NCBI GenBank assembly: GCA_030446715.1
Contig: JAUJMU010000016.1
Location: forward strand, 57,501 to 100,895
Direction of reading: 5' to 3'
Length of the DNA: 43,395 nt
Origin: Cytophagales bacterium
Lineage (GTDB): Bacteria > Bacteroidota > Bacteroidia > Cytophagales > 172606-1
This document shows positions 31,226 to 40,698 of the stretch, one piece after another (position 1 is the first letter of the stretch; every line of letters begins with the position of its first letter). The notes below the pieces were generated by a model. The model was not told where the DNA came from. It saw only the letters and a list, made by a program, of their open reading frames with translations, and ran no database searches. The position numbers and the translations under genes were made by a program.

Positions 31226-32566
31226 ATGGCGGAGAAAAACATCAGCAGTCAGCCGGCCTGTATTCTGCCGGGGCTGAACATCTGGTCGGGTACTGCCTTT
31301 TTTTTGCTGGTGGTGTACTCGGCGGCGAAAGCATGGAATGGAGGCGACTTTGATGTTTATCTCCACGCGGCTGCCAAACTGAGCCGCCTTGAAAATATTT
31401 ATCAGCCGCCCTTTCTGTATAAGCTGCCCTACATTTACAGCCATTTTTTCGCCCTTGTCCTGATTCCCTTTACCTGGCTGCCCCGGGTAGTGACCGAGTT
31501 TGGCTGGTTGCTGGCCAATCTTTTTTTTCTGTACCGGATCTGGAAGCTGACGTCGTATTACCTGCACCTGAAGCTTCTGTTGCCCTGGCAGTACCGGATG
31601 GTGCTGGTCGTCACCTTTGCCCTCACCCTCCGGTTTATGCTGTACAATTTCGACATGATCCAGCTGACCATATTTCTCCTGTACGTCAGTATGGAGTCGT
31701 TGTACCTGATCGGAAAGAACCGGAAAACAGCGGGTGCAGTGCTGCTGGGGGTGGCCATGAACATTAAAATACTGCCATTGGTGCTGCTGCCTTACCTTTT
31801 TTACCGCCGCGAGTGGAGGGCCGGCCTGGTGAGCATTGCCGTGTTTGCGGTGCTCCTGTTTGTGCCTGCCCTTTTCGTGGGATACGACTTCAACCTGACC
31901 CTGCTGGCCGACTGGTGGACCGCCATCAATCCGGCCAGTGCCGCCCGTACGGCCGGTGAAGTAGAAGCCGGTCCTCACGGTCTGCCGGCCCTGATTCCTG
32001 TCTTGTTCATGGAAACCACCGGCAATCTGCCTTACCGGCGGCATCTGCTCGATTTGCCGTATGAGCAGGTGTTTATTGTTCTCAATGTCACCCGGCTGCT
32101 GCTGATTCTGCTGGTGCTGTACTTTCTACGGACCCTCCCGTTCAAACCTTCCCCTTCCCGAACCCAAACCTTTTATGAACTGAGTTACTTATTTCTGGTG
32201 ACGCCGCTGCTGGCTCCGCAACAGCAGAAATACGCCTTTTTCTACGTATTCCCGGCAGTGGCGTACCTGGTCTGTTTTTTAATTTCCTGCCGGACGGGCC
32301 GGCTGATAAATTTTGGCATCGGGCGTTGCCGGGTGGTTATCGTACTGCTTGGCGTCTTTTTTATCCTCACTACCGGTACGTGGGACATTCTCATCGGCCG
32401 CCCGTTGAGCGACATTACCCAGCACTACCGCCTTATTACGTACGGTACGCTGCTGCTGATCGTGCCGCTTGCCTTATGCAAACCGCAGTACCTGATTCAG
32501 CCCGCCGGTTCTCCATGGCAGGAGCCTCAACCGGAATTGCTGCCGCAGGAAGGCCGCAGTAAGTGA
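31226..32566 (+). CDS. GT87/DUF2029-family membrane glycosyltransferase
   Basis: A 446-residue polytopic membrane protein with about ten hydrophobic segments. An early aspartate pair sits in GGDFDVYLHAAAKL and the chain later has AMNIKILPLVLLPYLFYRR, both typical of GT87 (PimE-like, DUF2029) polyprenol-phosphate-sugar-dependent glycosyltransferases. Donor and acceptor are not predictable. The ATG at 31226 is preferred to the TTG two codons upstream. It lies between gldB and a GT2 glycosyltransferase on the same strand and probably takes part in envelope-glycan synthesis. Confidence 0.8.
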   Translation: MAEKNISSQPACILPGLNIWSGTAFFLLVVYSAAKAWNGGDFDVYLHAAAKLSRLENIYQPPFLYKLPYIYSHFFALVLIPFTWLPRVVTEFGWLLANLFFLYRIWKLTSYYLHLKLLLPWQYRMVLVVTFALTLRFMLYNFDMIQLTIFLLYVSMESLYLIGKNRKTAGAVLLGVAMNIKILPLVLLPYLFYRREWRAGLVSIAVFAVLLFVPALFVGYDFNLTLLADWWTAINPASAARTAGEVEAGPHGLPALIPVLFMETTGNLPYRRHLLDLPYEQVFIVLNVTRLLLILLVLYFLRTLPFKPSPSRTQTFYELSYLFLVTPLLAPQQQKYAFFYVFPAVAYLVCFLISCRTGRLINFGIGRCRVVIVLLGVFFILTTGTWDILIGRPLSDITQHYRLITYGTLLLIVPLALCKPQYLIQPAGSPWQEPQPELLPQEGRSK

Positions 32567-32714
32567 GCTATCGGGTTATTGACTGATAAGTTACTGCCGT
32601 ACCTGCCGGAAAGAGAGAGGTACCGGACTGCCCCGGCCCGGCCTCAACCGGATATATCTCCGCCGAAGAGGCGGTTATGCCCGGAAACTGTTAAATTCGC
32701 AAAAATAATTACGG

Positions 32715-33449
32715 GTGTATTTCAACAATGATTGGGCTCTGGTTGTACCAATGGCCAATGAAGAGGCTGATTTTGAGCCTTTTGTCAGTTTGCTGCAGGA
32801 AGTTTTGGAGAAGCTGGAAAGTGGCCGCGTCTATCTGGTTGTTGATCAGGTTTCCAGAGACAACACTCTGACGCTGTGTCGGGAGCTGTCGGAGCGCAAT
32901 CCGAAATTTGTAACCGTCTGGGCCCCTGAGAACCGCAATGTGGTGGATGCGTATCTGGCCGGCTACCGGGCTGCCTACCACGGGGGGCACACCTTTATAA
33001 TTGAAATGGATGCCGGACTGTCGCACGACCCGCGGGCCTTGCCAATGTTCCTGCGGGTACTGAATGAGGGGAATGAATGTGCTTTCGGCAGCCGGTTTAT
33101 CAATGGCGGCAGCACGGCCGATTCAGCATGGGGCAGGTGGTTTCTGTCCCGGTTTGGTACGCTTCTTTCCAACTGGATGCTGGGTACCCGCCTGAAAGAC
33201 ATGACCTCGGGCTACCAGGGATTTCACCGGCACGTAGTGGGGCAGTTTCTGAACCATCCGCTCCGGTCAACGGCGCACTTTTATCAGACTGAGCTGAGGT
33301 ACTTGCTTCGGAAAAAAAGATACATGGAGGTGCCGGTTCACTACCGGGCTCCTTCGGCCAGTGTTTCGCCCAGGGCCATCCGCAATGCCCGCCAGACGCT
33401 GTTGTACTACTTCGGACAGCGGCTGTTGGGGAAAAATGTCTGTTTATAA
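32715..33449 (+). CDS. GT2-family glycosyltransferase (polyprenol-phosphate sugar synthase-like)
   Basis: A 244-residue cytoplasmic protein with a GT-A fold: LVVPMANEEADF at the start, VVDQVSRDNTL for nucleotide binding, and EMDAGLSHDPRALP carrying the DxD-like metal site. TSGYQGFHR is the acceptor-side block usual in dolichyl-phosphate mannosyltransferase relatives. The start is a GTG at 32715; no ATG is available before the first conserved strand. The next gene begins 12 bases after the stop, so the two are cotranscribed. Such enzymes make the lipid-linked sugar donors that membrane GTs such as the upstream GT87 protein use. Confidence 0.85.
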   Translation: MYFNNDWALVVPMANEEADFEPFVSLLQEVLEKLESGRVYLVVDQVSRDNTLTLCRELSERNPKFVTVWAPENRNVVDAYLAGYRAAYHGGHTFIIEMDAGLSHDPRALPMFLRVLNEGNECAFGSRFINGGSTADSAWGRWFLSRFGTLLSNWMLGTRLKDMTSGYQGFHRHVVGQFLNHPLRSTAHFYQTELRYLLRKKRYMEVPVHYRAPSASVSPRAIRNARQTLLYYFGQRLLGKNVCL

Positions 33450-33461
33450 CAACCAGCCTTA

Positions 33462-34781
33462 ATGAAAAAAAAGATCACCATTATTGGGGCGGGTATCTCC
33501 GGATTGTCAGCTGCCCGTTTTCTGACCACTGCCAGGGCGGAAGTGGAACTGCTGGAAAAAGCGGAAACGCCAGGCGGACTGGTAAAATGCGAATATGTGG
33601 CGGATAATCTGTTTCACAAAGTAGGTGGCCACGTGTTCAATGCCCGGAACCGGGAAATCTTCGATTGGTTCTGGTCTCAATTTGATCAGGAAGCTGAGTT
33701 TTTCAGGGCTAAGCGAAATGCTAAGATTCTTCTCGGCGGGAAGCTGATCGGGTATCCGCTGGAAAATTATCTCTTCCAGCTCGGCCGGGAAACAGTGAAG
33801 GATGTTCTCGAGGATTTGCTTCGTCTGGAAAACAGAAGCTGTGGGAGCCAACCCGAATACCGGAACTTTGAAGATTTTCTGATGGGCAACTTTGGCGGAA
33901 CCTTGTATAAGCTATATTTCCAGCCTTACAACCGGAAAATCTGGAACACCGACTTATGGCAGATACCCCTTGAGTGGCTGGAGGGGAAGCTGCCCATGCC
34001 CGACATCCGGCAGATTTTACTGAGCAACATGGTGAGGGAAGAAGAATCGGAGATGGTACACTCCACTTTCTTTTACCCCAAATCAGGCGGCTCCCAGTTT
34101 ATCGCTAACCGGCTGGCCGAAGGGCTGTCCATACGTACTGGTTACGAGGTCAGTACAATTGAGCGCCGGGCCGGCCGGCTTCTCGTCAACGGGACGTTGG
34201 ATACAGCCATGGTCATTTATACCGGTGATGTCCGGAGGCTGGCTGATCTGCTCAGCATATCCGACGGCAACCTGCAGGAAGCCCTGAGAAGGGTCCGGGA
34301 TCTGAAATCAACGGGTACTTCCAATATTTTCTGTGAATGCGATGCCAATGACATTTCGTGGCTGTACATCCCGGAGGCCTTCACCAAAGCCCACCGCATC
34401 ATTTACACGGGTAACTTCAGCGCGGCCAATAACGGGGGCACTGACCGCCGGACCCGCGGCCTGCGTGGTGGAATTTTCCGGAAAAGTCGCCCCTGAAGTG
34501 ATGAAGGAAGAAATCAAAAGGCTGCCGGGTAACCTGTCGCCCCTTGCTTTCCACTACCAGCCAGACTCCTACGTTATTCAGGAGAAAGATACCTGGCAAA
34601 AGATAGATGATCTAAAAAAAAAGAACTTGAAAAACATGATATTTACCTGGCTGGCCGGTTTGCTGAATGGGAGTATTACAATATGGATAAGGCCATCGAA
34701 GTGGCGCGGGACCTCGTGTGCAGGATCACGGGGCTGATGGAAGCAAGAGAGTACGAGGCAAGCCAGGCCCGGGGTGGGTAA
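33462..34781 (+). pseudogene. FAD-dependent oxidoreductase (amine-oxidase/UDP-galactopyranose-mutase-like), two frameshifts
   Basis: It begins MKKKITIIGAGISGLSAARF, an FAD-binding Rossmann motif, and continues with ETPGGLVKCEY, KVGGHVFNARN and YFQPYNRKIWNTDLWQIPLE, the pattern of protoporphyrinogen-oxidase-like and UDP-GalP-mutase-like proteins. The frame is lost at a run of five G (34434-34438) and resumes with ACVVEFSGKVAPEVMKEE. It is lost again at a run of nine A (34614-34622) and resumes with ELEKHDIYLAGRFAEWEYY, then NMDKAIEVARDLV, ending at 34781. Re-joined it is about 438 residues, a normal size. Both breaks lie in homopolymers, which points to sequencing error or slippage-type variation as much as to decay. 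It follows the GT2 gene by 12 bases. Confidence 0.8.
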
Positions 34782-34987
34782 AAAGGTAGAAAGCAGCGGG
34801 CTTTCCGGGCAGGCGGTCGTCCGGAAAAGATTTTTCCCTGACCCGGCTTGCGGCAGGGGCCGGTGTGCGGGCAGGCCAGGTAGCGAACCTTACGCTGGAT
34901 AATGATTTAATTCAACGGCCACCAACTTATCCTGCCCTTTAATGGTTATAAAATAGTTACATTTTCTCCAAAAAGTATAAAAACCGA

Positions 34988-36781
34988 ATGGCAAGAGGAC
35001 GCAAGGATGATATCCCCGAAGAAGACAAAAAACGCAAGGTATCCGGCCGGGATTTCCGGGAAGCGTTGAAAATTTTCCGCTTTGTTCTCCCTTATAAGGT
35101 ATACTTTATCCTGGGCCTGATTTTCCTCGGGTTCTCGGCACTGACCTCCCTTGCTTTCCCTTTGCTGGCAGGAGAGTTAATCAACGCTGCCGTCGGGAAG
35201 TCTGACTTCACCATCAATCAGGTGGGGGCAGGTTTGCTGATCAGTCTGGTATTGCAGGCTGTTTTTTCGTTTTTCCGGGTGGAGTTATTTGCCCGGGTAA
35301 GCGAGAATACCCTTCGCGACATACGCAGCACCTTGTACAGCAAGATGATTACACTCCCGATCAGGTATCTGGAGAATAAACGGGTAGGAGAGCTGATCAG
35401 CCGCCTTACCGCGGATGTGAACCAGTTGCAGGATGTGATTTCCTTTTCGCTGGCTGAATTTCTCCGCCAGATCATTACCCTCATTGTCGGCATCACAATT
35501 GTAGTGATCCGTTCCCCGCAGCTGACGCTGTTCATGCTGGGGATTTTTCCGCTGATTATCGGCGCTGCTCTGTTCTTCGGCCGGTATATCCGTAAGCTTT
35601 CCAAAGCAACGCAGGATCAGCTGGCCAGGACAAATATCATTGTGGAAGAGACCCTGCAGGCCGTAAACGTGGTGAAAGCCTTTACCAATGAGGCGTACGA
35701 AGTCAGAAGATACGATACGGCTTTGCAGCAGGTAATGGGAACGGCCCTGAAAACTGCCCGTTTGCGGGGTAGCTTTACTTCTTTCATCATTGTGGCGTTG
35801 TTTGGCGGCATTTTCAGCATTCTCTGGTATGGTACGACCTTGCTGGCCTCCGGCGCCATCAAAGAAGGGGAGTTGTTCGAGTTTATTCTCTACACGGTGT
35901 TTATTGGTGGAGCCATGGGCGGCATGGGCGACCTGTACGCGCAGTTGCAGAAAACCATCGGTGCCTCAGAGCGGGTACGGGATATTCTGGGCGAACAATC
36001 AGAAGTAGTGCTGGCTGAGGATGTAAAGACACTGCGCATTTACGGGGAGATTGCTTTTGAGGACGTCAATTTTTCCTACCCAAGCCGTCCGGATATGCCG
36101 GTACTCAGGGGCATTGACTTCCGCATGGAAGCCGGGCAAAAAATTGCGCTGGTCGGCTATAGCGGCGCGGGTAAATCAACCATCGTGCAGTTGCTGATGC
36201 GCTACCACACGGCTACGTCGGGCCGGATTCTGGTGGACGGACAGGACGTAACTTCGTTCGACATCCGGCAGTTGCGGCGCAACATCGGCGTGGTGCCGCA
36301 GGAAGTAGCCCTGTTTGGAGGTACGATCCGCGAGAACATTGCGTACGGCAAACCCGGCGCCTCGGATACGGAAATCCGGGAGGCGGCCCGCAAAGCCAAT
36401 GCACTGGATTTTATCCTCACTTTTCCTGAAGGCCTCGACACCGTAGTAGGGGAGCGGGGCGTAAAATTATCCGGCGGCCAGCGGCAGCGCATCGCCATTG
36501 CCCGGGCCATCCTGAAAGATCCTGCCATCCTGATTCTCGACGAGGCTACCAGTTCACTGGATGCCGAATCGGAAAAGCTGGTGCAGGACGCCCTGGATGA
36601 ACTCATGAAAGGACGCACCACGATCATTATTGCCCACCGGCTGGCCACGATCCGCAAGGTGGATTACATCTACGTGATCAGCGAAGGGCGCATCACCGAA
36701 TCGGGTACCCACGAGCAACTGGCCGATCTGGACAACGGCATCTACCAGCACCTGCTCAGGCTGCAGTTTGAACTGGAGTAG
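34988..36781 (+). CDS. MsbA-type ABC exporter (permease and ATPase fused)
   Basis: A 597-residue half-transporter that works as a homodimer. Residues about 25-320 contain six membrane helices, with the coupling segment RYLENKRVGELISRLTADVN. The ATPase domain (about 345-595) has Walker A GYSGAGKST, Q-loop VPQEVALFGGTIRENIAYG, signature LSGGQRQRIAIARAI, Walker B AILILDEATSSLD and switch IIAHRLAT. This is the lipid A or multidrug exporter class; MsbA itself flips lipid A. The preceding glycosyltransferase genes make a role in lipid-linked glycan export possible, but a general drug exporter cannot be excluded. Confidence 0.92.
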   Translation: MARGRKDDIPEEDKKRKVSGRDFREALKIFRFVLPYKVYFILGLIFLGFSALTSLAFPLLAGELINAAVGKSDFTINQVGAGLLISLVLQAVFSFFRVELFARVSENTLRDIRSTLYSKMITLPIRYLENKRVGELISRLTADVNQLQDVISFSLAEFLRQIITLIVGITIVVIRSPQLTLFMLGIFPLIIGAALFFGRYIRKLSKATQDQLARTNIIVEETLQAVNVVKAFTNEAYEVRRYDTALQQVMGTALKTARLRGSFTSFIIVALFGGIFSILWYGTTLLASGAIKEGELFEFILYTVFIGGAMGGMGDLYAQLQKTIGASERVRDILGEQSEVVLAEDVKTLRIYGEIAFEDVNFSYPSRPDMPVLRGIDFRMEAGQKIALVGYSGAGKSTIVQLLMRYHTATSGRILVDGQDVTSFDIRQLRRNIGVVPQEVALFGGTIRENIAYGKPGASDTEIREAARKANALDFILTFPEGLDTVVGERGVKLSGGQRQRIAIARAILKDPAILILDEATSSLDAESEKLVQDALDELMKGRTTIIIAHRLATIRKVDYIYVISEGRITESGTHEQLADLDNGIYQHLLRLQFELE

Positions 36782-36785
36782 GGGA

Positions 36786-36827
36786 GTTGATAGTTATTCG
36801 TTGGTGGTTATTTGTTTTTAGTTAAGC
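36786..36827. repeat. Heptad tract K, after the MsbA-type stop codon
   Basis: Six consecutive units GTTGATA, GTTATTC, GTTGGTG, GTTATTT, GTTTTTA, GTTAAGC, all opening GTT. It begins five bases after the stop codon. Confidence 0.9.
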
Positions 36828-36836
36828 ATCCGCACT

Positions 36837-36860
36837 GGTTCCGGCGCCCATGCCGGAACC
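36837..36860 (+). repeat. Perfect hairpin after the ABC exporter gene
   Basis: GGTTCCGGC pairs with GCCGGAACC around a six-base loop. No T-run follows, so it is a weak terminator candidate or an mRNA-end structure. Confidence 0.5.
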
Positions 36861-36883
36861 TTGTACTGCCCTTCCATTCATAC

Positions 36884-36909
36884 AAAAAAACTCCGGGGGA
36901 CCGGAGTTT
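36884..36909 (-). terminator. Rho-independent terminator of rpmE2
   Basis: AAACTCCGG/CCGGAGTTT around a GGGA loop, with an A-run on the plus strand that gives U on the rpmE2 transcript. It starts 25 bases after the stop. Confidence 0.85.
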
Positions 36910-36933
36910 CAAACGTTCATAGCTGGCAAGAAA

Positions 36934-37176
36934 TTACTTCTTTCCGTAACGGCGGTTAAACTTCTCAACGCGGCCGGCAGTATCTACCAGAACGTTTTTG
37001 CCGGTGTAGAAGGGGTGAGAAGCTGAACTGACTTCTACCTTGATTACCGGATAAGTCTTGCCATCGAGGTCAATCGTATCGGCGGTGTTGGCCGTTGAAC
37101 GGGTAATGAACTTCTCATCACTGGAAAGATCCCAGAATACCACTTCGCGGTACTGAGGATGGATATCTTTTTTCAT
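36934..37176 (-). CDS. rpmE2: 50S ribosomal protein L31, type B
   Basis: An 80-residue protein beginning [20 protein letters not shown], with [21 protein letters not shown] near the end, the L31 type B pattern. The four zinc-binding cysteines of type A L31 are absent, so it is the zinc-independent form. The ATG at 37176 gives the standard family length; the frame stays open 18 codons further without similarity. A promoter-like box lies upstream and a strong terminator follows, so it is a single-gene transcript. Confidence 0.95.
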   Translation of the reverse strand: MKKDIHPQYREVVFWDLSSDEKFITRSTANTADTIDLDGKTYPVIKVEVSSASHPFYTGKNVLVDTAGRVEKFNRRYGKK

Positions 37177-37216
37177 TATATGTAAAATTATAAATTGCTT
37201 TCGGGAGAAACAGGGC

Positions 37217-37225
37217 GCAAATATA
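37217..37225 (-). promoter_or_regulatory. Candidate -7 box of rpmE2
   Basis: TATATTTGC on the minus strand is a perfect TAnnTTTGC box about 40 bases before the start codon. A -33 TTG is not obvious. Confidence 0.55.
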
Positions 37226-37361
37226 AGCATTTATGTTTGGAGCCGGATAGTTATTGGCCGTTTTTTTTCTCCGGCCCCGCCGCCCCGGCAGTCTACCCTC
37301 ATGAAAACGAGCTGATTGGCCCCTTTGACAGTCCGGGAAGTGCAATCTTTTGCCATTCCCT

Positions 37362-38831
37362 TTAAAGTGACGTTTCCGGCTTTATGCGGCACACATAATA
37401 ATCGTCCGGGAAAGCTGCTATGCATTCAAACTGTTCTCCTCCCGCCCGGACTTCTTCCACTGATAGGTTCAGGTCCTGTATGCTGGATATGTGCAAGATC
37501 ACATATTGCCTGCCCGTATTCTGACAATATTCCCAGAAGGAGATTTGAATGGAGCCCTTTTCCCTTAGGTAGCGGTAGACTTCGATAGCCTGTATATTGA
37601 AGCGGTCTATCTGGTTAAAAACAAAGCTGATGGGAGCCACAATGGAACTGCCTTCGGGAATGGTGGCAGCAACCCGGGCATGCGTGGCCACGGTGTCTGT
37701 CCGACGCCCGATCAACTGCAGATCCAGCACGGTATGAATAATCAGGTACACAGCCAATGCGCCGCCAAAAACATATTTCCACCTGAAATCAGCCTGTGCA
37801 AACCGGTGAGCCACTCCCTGCGCAATGATTGTTATAAAAAAAGGTATGTACAGAATATAATACTTGGTATTGATATCCCGGGTGATCACTGCCACTGCCA
37901 GTACAAGCAGAAGCGTGTACATTAACAAAAAACCATGATTGCGCCGCAGGTAAGAGAAACAAACAAGGAGTATAAGGAGCAACAGCCCGGTCAGGGAAGC
38001 TTGCGTCGAGGCACGGAACAAACGCATATGCTCATAGGTAATCTTGACGAAGTAGTTCCAAAAGGAAAAGTTGTTCTCTTTCAGCGCGGGATCATGGCGG
38101 AACTGAAATAGAAAAAGTTGAAAATCCTGCTCCGTCCCTATGTCAAAAAAGTACAAGGCGGTTACGGCCAGCGATGCGAAGGCAAATACGGCAGTTTTCC
38201 TGAATTCTTCACGGAGAAATAACAATCCTCCTCCCGCTGCGATAAAAGTAAGGCCATTCAGGTGAATAAACGCGGCCAGTCCGGCCAGTAAACCCGCAGC
38301 CGCGACTGGAAGCAGCGCATTTTGTTGTACACCTTTATGCAATAACAGAAAAGAGAAAAAGCCAAGGCAGGCGTGTGATAACTCGGGGCGGTAGGAGTAG
38401 GAGTATTCAAAAATGGATGCGTTGATAATCAGTAGTATAACTGTCAGTAACTGGACGCCAGTGCTATGGTACCCGGTAAAGTTACGCTGGTAGTACAGTA
38501 ACAGCACGATCAGCAGCAGCAGGTAAGGCAGGGGAATGGCTTTCAGCACCCAGGGCGAAAAACCGAATAATTGTATGAACCACGCGCCCTGAATCACATG
38601 GAACTTATGGGCGTTAAGCACCTTATCTTCATATTGTAAAAATCCGGTAAAAACCTCGGAGCGAATCTGGCCGGTACGCGCCATCATCAGCGCTTCATCG
38701 GCAAACCAGGCGTCATCCATGTGTATCCAGCGGTGGTAAAAGCTGAATACAAACAACGCAACAACGGCAATCAGCAAAGTCAAGAGTAACGGGTGCCTTT
38801 TCTGCCTGAGCAGTTGAGATACTTGATACAT
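37362..38831 (-). CDS. PMT/ArnT-like (GT39/GT83) membrane glycosyltransferase
   Basis: A 489-residue polytopic protein with about eleven hydrophobic segments. The first loop carries the acidic catalytic stretch HRWIHMDDAWFADEALMMAR, the D/E motif of the dolichyl-phosphate-mannose-protein mannosyltransferase / ArnT superfamily. The C-terminal part is soluble and periplasmic. The ATG at 38831 is chosen because an earlier frame start would prepend 27 residues unlike the family. The donor would be a polyprenol-linked sugar, such as one made by GT2 enzymes like that at 32715. The acceptor is unknown. Confidence 0.8.
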   Translation of the reverse strand: MYQVSQLLRQKRHPLLLTLLIAVVALFVFSFYHRWIHMDDAWFADEALMMARTGQIRSEVFTGFLQYEDKVLNAHKFHVIQGAWFIQLFGFSPWVLKAIPLPYLLLLIVLLLYYQRNFTGYHSTGVQLLTVILLIINASIFEYSYSYRPELSHACLGFFSFLLLHKGVQQNALLPVAAAGLLAGLAAFIHLNGLTFIAAGGGLLFLREEFRKTAVFAFASLAVTALYFFDIGTEQDFQLFLFQFRHDPALKENNFSFWNYFVKITYEHMRLFRASTQASLTGLLLLILLVCFSYLRRNHGFLLMYTLLLVLAVAVITRDINTKYYILYIPFFITIIAQGVAHRFAQADFRWKYVFGGALAVYLIIHTVLDLQLIGRRTDTVATHARVAATIPEGSSIVAPISFVFNQIDRFNIQAIEVYRYLREKGSIQISFWEYCQNTGRQYVILHISSIQDLNLSVEEVRAGGEQFECIAAFPDDYYVCRIKPETSL

Positions 38832-38909
38832 GAGAGTTGGGTAATCCTGAAAAGTAATGGCAGGGCATCGGAATTGCCACAGCAGGGATGATTTTGAGGG
38901 GACCAGATC

Positions 38910-38917
38910 CAAATTTA
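38910..38917 (-). promoter_or_regulatory. Candidate -7 box of the PMT/ArnT-like gene
   Basis: TAAATTTG on the minus strand fits TAnnTTTG and lies about 80 bases upstream of the chosen start. Confidence 0.4.
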
Positions 38918-38944
38918 TAACAGAAAACTGGTTTTCCTGAAAAA

Positions 38945-40636
38945 TTATTTATTTGGAATGACCCCTCCGGCCTGCTCCTCCAGACGGATGTAAAACAACT
39001 CCGTAGCCACTTTAAAATCCGCCGCGCGGCCCTTCAGGGTAGTTGTTTGCCACTTTTCCGTCGGCGTAAGGGTGGTGTACTCCTTCCCGGAAGCCTTTAC
39101 CTTTACCGGCATGGCAAAGCCGGCAGCTTTTGCCTCCCAGCGGTAGCTGATCTGCACTTCGTCCCTGCGCGGGGTCAGTTTGTACTGTAGCACCGGCGGC
39201 TTCGGGTAGTTCAGGTACTGATCAAAAAAAGGAGCGAAGTTTTTGGCGGTCCGGGTGTTGATGTAACGGACAATATCCTGGGTACGGATGGTTTTGTAAC
39301 GGAAGGTTTGGCTGAGCCCGTAGAGAATCTCAAACCACAGCTTATCGTCGCTGATGGCATTTCGGAGCGTATGCAGCATAAGGGAACCTTTGAAATAATG
39401 ATCCGAAGTCATCCAGTTGTTGAATGCCACTTCCGGCGGCCCCTGCACCGGCTCGATGTTCCGGATCAGTTTGGCTTCCCCCTGCAGGTAGCGCAGCGCC
39501 GTTTCGTAGCCCAGGGTACACTCCACGTACAGCGCCTCGGCGTAGGTAGTGAATGATTCCTGAATCCACATGTCGGCGTGGTCGGCCGCCGTTACGCTGT
39601 TGCCCCAGTATTCGTGGGCACTTTCGTGAATGATGATGTAGTCAAAACCAAGTCCGGCGCCGGATAGGTCGCGGCCCAGGTAACCCTTCTGGTAATTGTT
39701 GCCGTAAGCAATGGCACTTTGGTGCTCCATGCCCAGGTAAGGCGTTTCGACCAGCGCATAACCATCCCGCCAGAACGGATATTTGCCAAAGTATTTTTCA
39801 AAACAGGCCAGCATCGGTTTTACCTGCGTAAATTGTTTCCGCGCCTTCACTTCGTTGTAAGGCATCACATAATAATCCAGCGACAGTGTATCGCCGTCGG
39901 CAGCGGTGTAGATATCCGAAAAGTGAGTGTACCGGCCGATGTTCAGCGTTACGTTGTAGGCGTTGATCGGGTAGGTAACCTTCCAGTTGTACCGGGTGAA
40001 GCCGCCGTCGGCCTCACCCGTGCCGGCGAGGTTACCGTTGGATACGCACATCAGGTCGCGGGGTGCCTCGCAACTGATGGCCATGCTGTCGGGTTCATCG
40101 GAGGGGTGATCTTTGAGGGGCCACCACACGCTGGCACCGGTTCCTTCCACGGCCATGGCTACCCACGGCTTACCCGTTTTGTCCCGTGCCCACACGAAAC
40201 CACCGTCCCAGGGGGCGTTTTTGGCCACTATGGGCTTGCCGCCGTAGTACACGGTTACCGAATCAACCGTTCCGGTTTTCTGCAGTTCCGGAAGGGTCAC
40301 GAATACCGCTGTGCCTTCCCGCTTGTAAGTCAGCGGTTTGTCCCGGTGAGTGATCCGCGAAATCTCCATATCCGGGAACAGGTCCAACTGAAACTGCCGG
40401 AAATCAGCCGTGGCCCTGTAGACAATCGTGTTGTATCCCCTTACCGTGCTGTCAGCCGGATTTACCCGCACGTTCAGGTTATAGTACCCGACATCGTAAC
40501 AGGTGCGGAGCGGAGTAAGGGCACCGCGCAGACTGTCCTGACGCGAAAAGCGGGTAGCCTGACGGGTACCGGGCAGGTTTTGCGCTCCGGCCGGTAAAAC
40601 GGATAGCAGGAGCAGAAACAGGAGGATAAGGCGCAT
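38945..40636 (-). CDS. M1-family zinc metallopeptidase, exported
   Basis: A 563-residue protein. The ATG at 40636 gives a clear signal peptide (MRLILLFLLLLSVLPAGAQ); an extension to 40747 would run into the repeat region. The M1 aminopeptidase core has a GMEHQSAIAYGN substrate loop (the GxMEN region in its Bacteroidota form) and the zinc motif HESAHEYWGN, followed 18 residues later by the glutamate in MWIQESFTTYAEAL. A beta-saddle domain precedes it. It should trim N-terminal residues from peptides in the periplasm or outside. Neighbouring genes are not functionally linked. Confidence 0.92.
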   Translation of the reverse strand: MRLILLFLLLLSVLPAGAQNLPGTRQATRFSRQDSLRGALTPLRTCYDVGYYNLNVRVNPADSTVRGYNTIVYRATADFRQFQLDLFPDMEISRITHRDKPLTYKREGTAVFVTLPELQKTGTVDSVTVYYGGKPIVAKNAPWDGGFVWARDKTGKPWVAMAVEGTGASVWWPLKDHPSDEPDSMAISCEAPRDLMCVSNGNLAGTGEADGGFTRYNWKVTYPINAYNVTLNIGRYTHFSDIYTAADGDTLSLDYYVMPYNEVKARKQFTQVKPMLACFEKYFGKYPFWRDGYALVETPYLGMEHQSAIAYGNNYQKGYLGRDLSGAGLGFDYIIIHESAHEYWGNSVTAADHADMWIQESFTTYAEALYVECTLGYETALRYLQGEAKLIRNIEPVQGPPEVAFNNWMTSDHYFKGSLMLHTLRNAISDDKLWFEILYGLSQTFRYKTIRTQDIVRYINTRTAKNFAPFFDQYLNYPKPPVLQYKLTPRRDEVQISYRWEAKAAGFAMPVKVKASGKEYTTLTPTEKWQTTTLKGRAADFKVATELFYIRLEEQAGGVIPNK

Positions 40637-40698
40637 GAATTTTCTTATTATGGCTTTCGGCAGATGGTTTTTAAATGAATTTCCCGAAAAGATTTCTT

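Noticed and set aside
10948-36827. Heptad tracts as CRISPR arrays
   Set aside because: Units are 7 bases with no spacers, and no cas gene is present.
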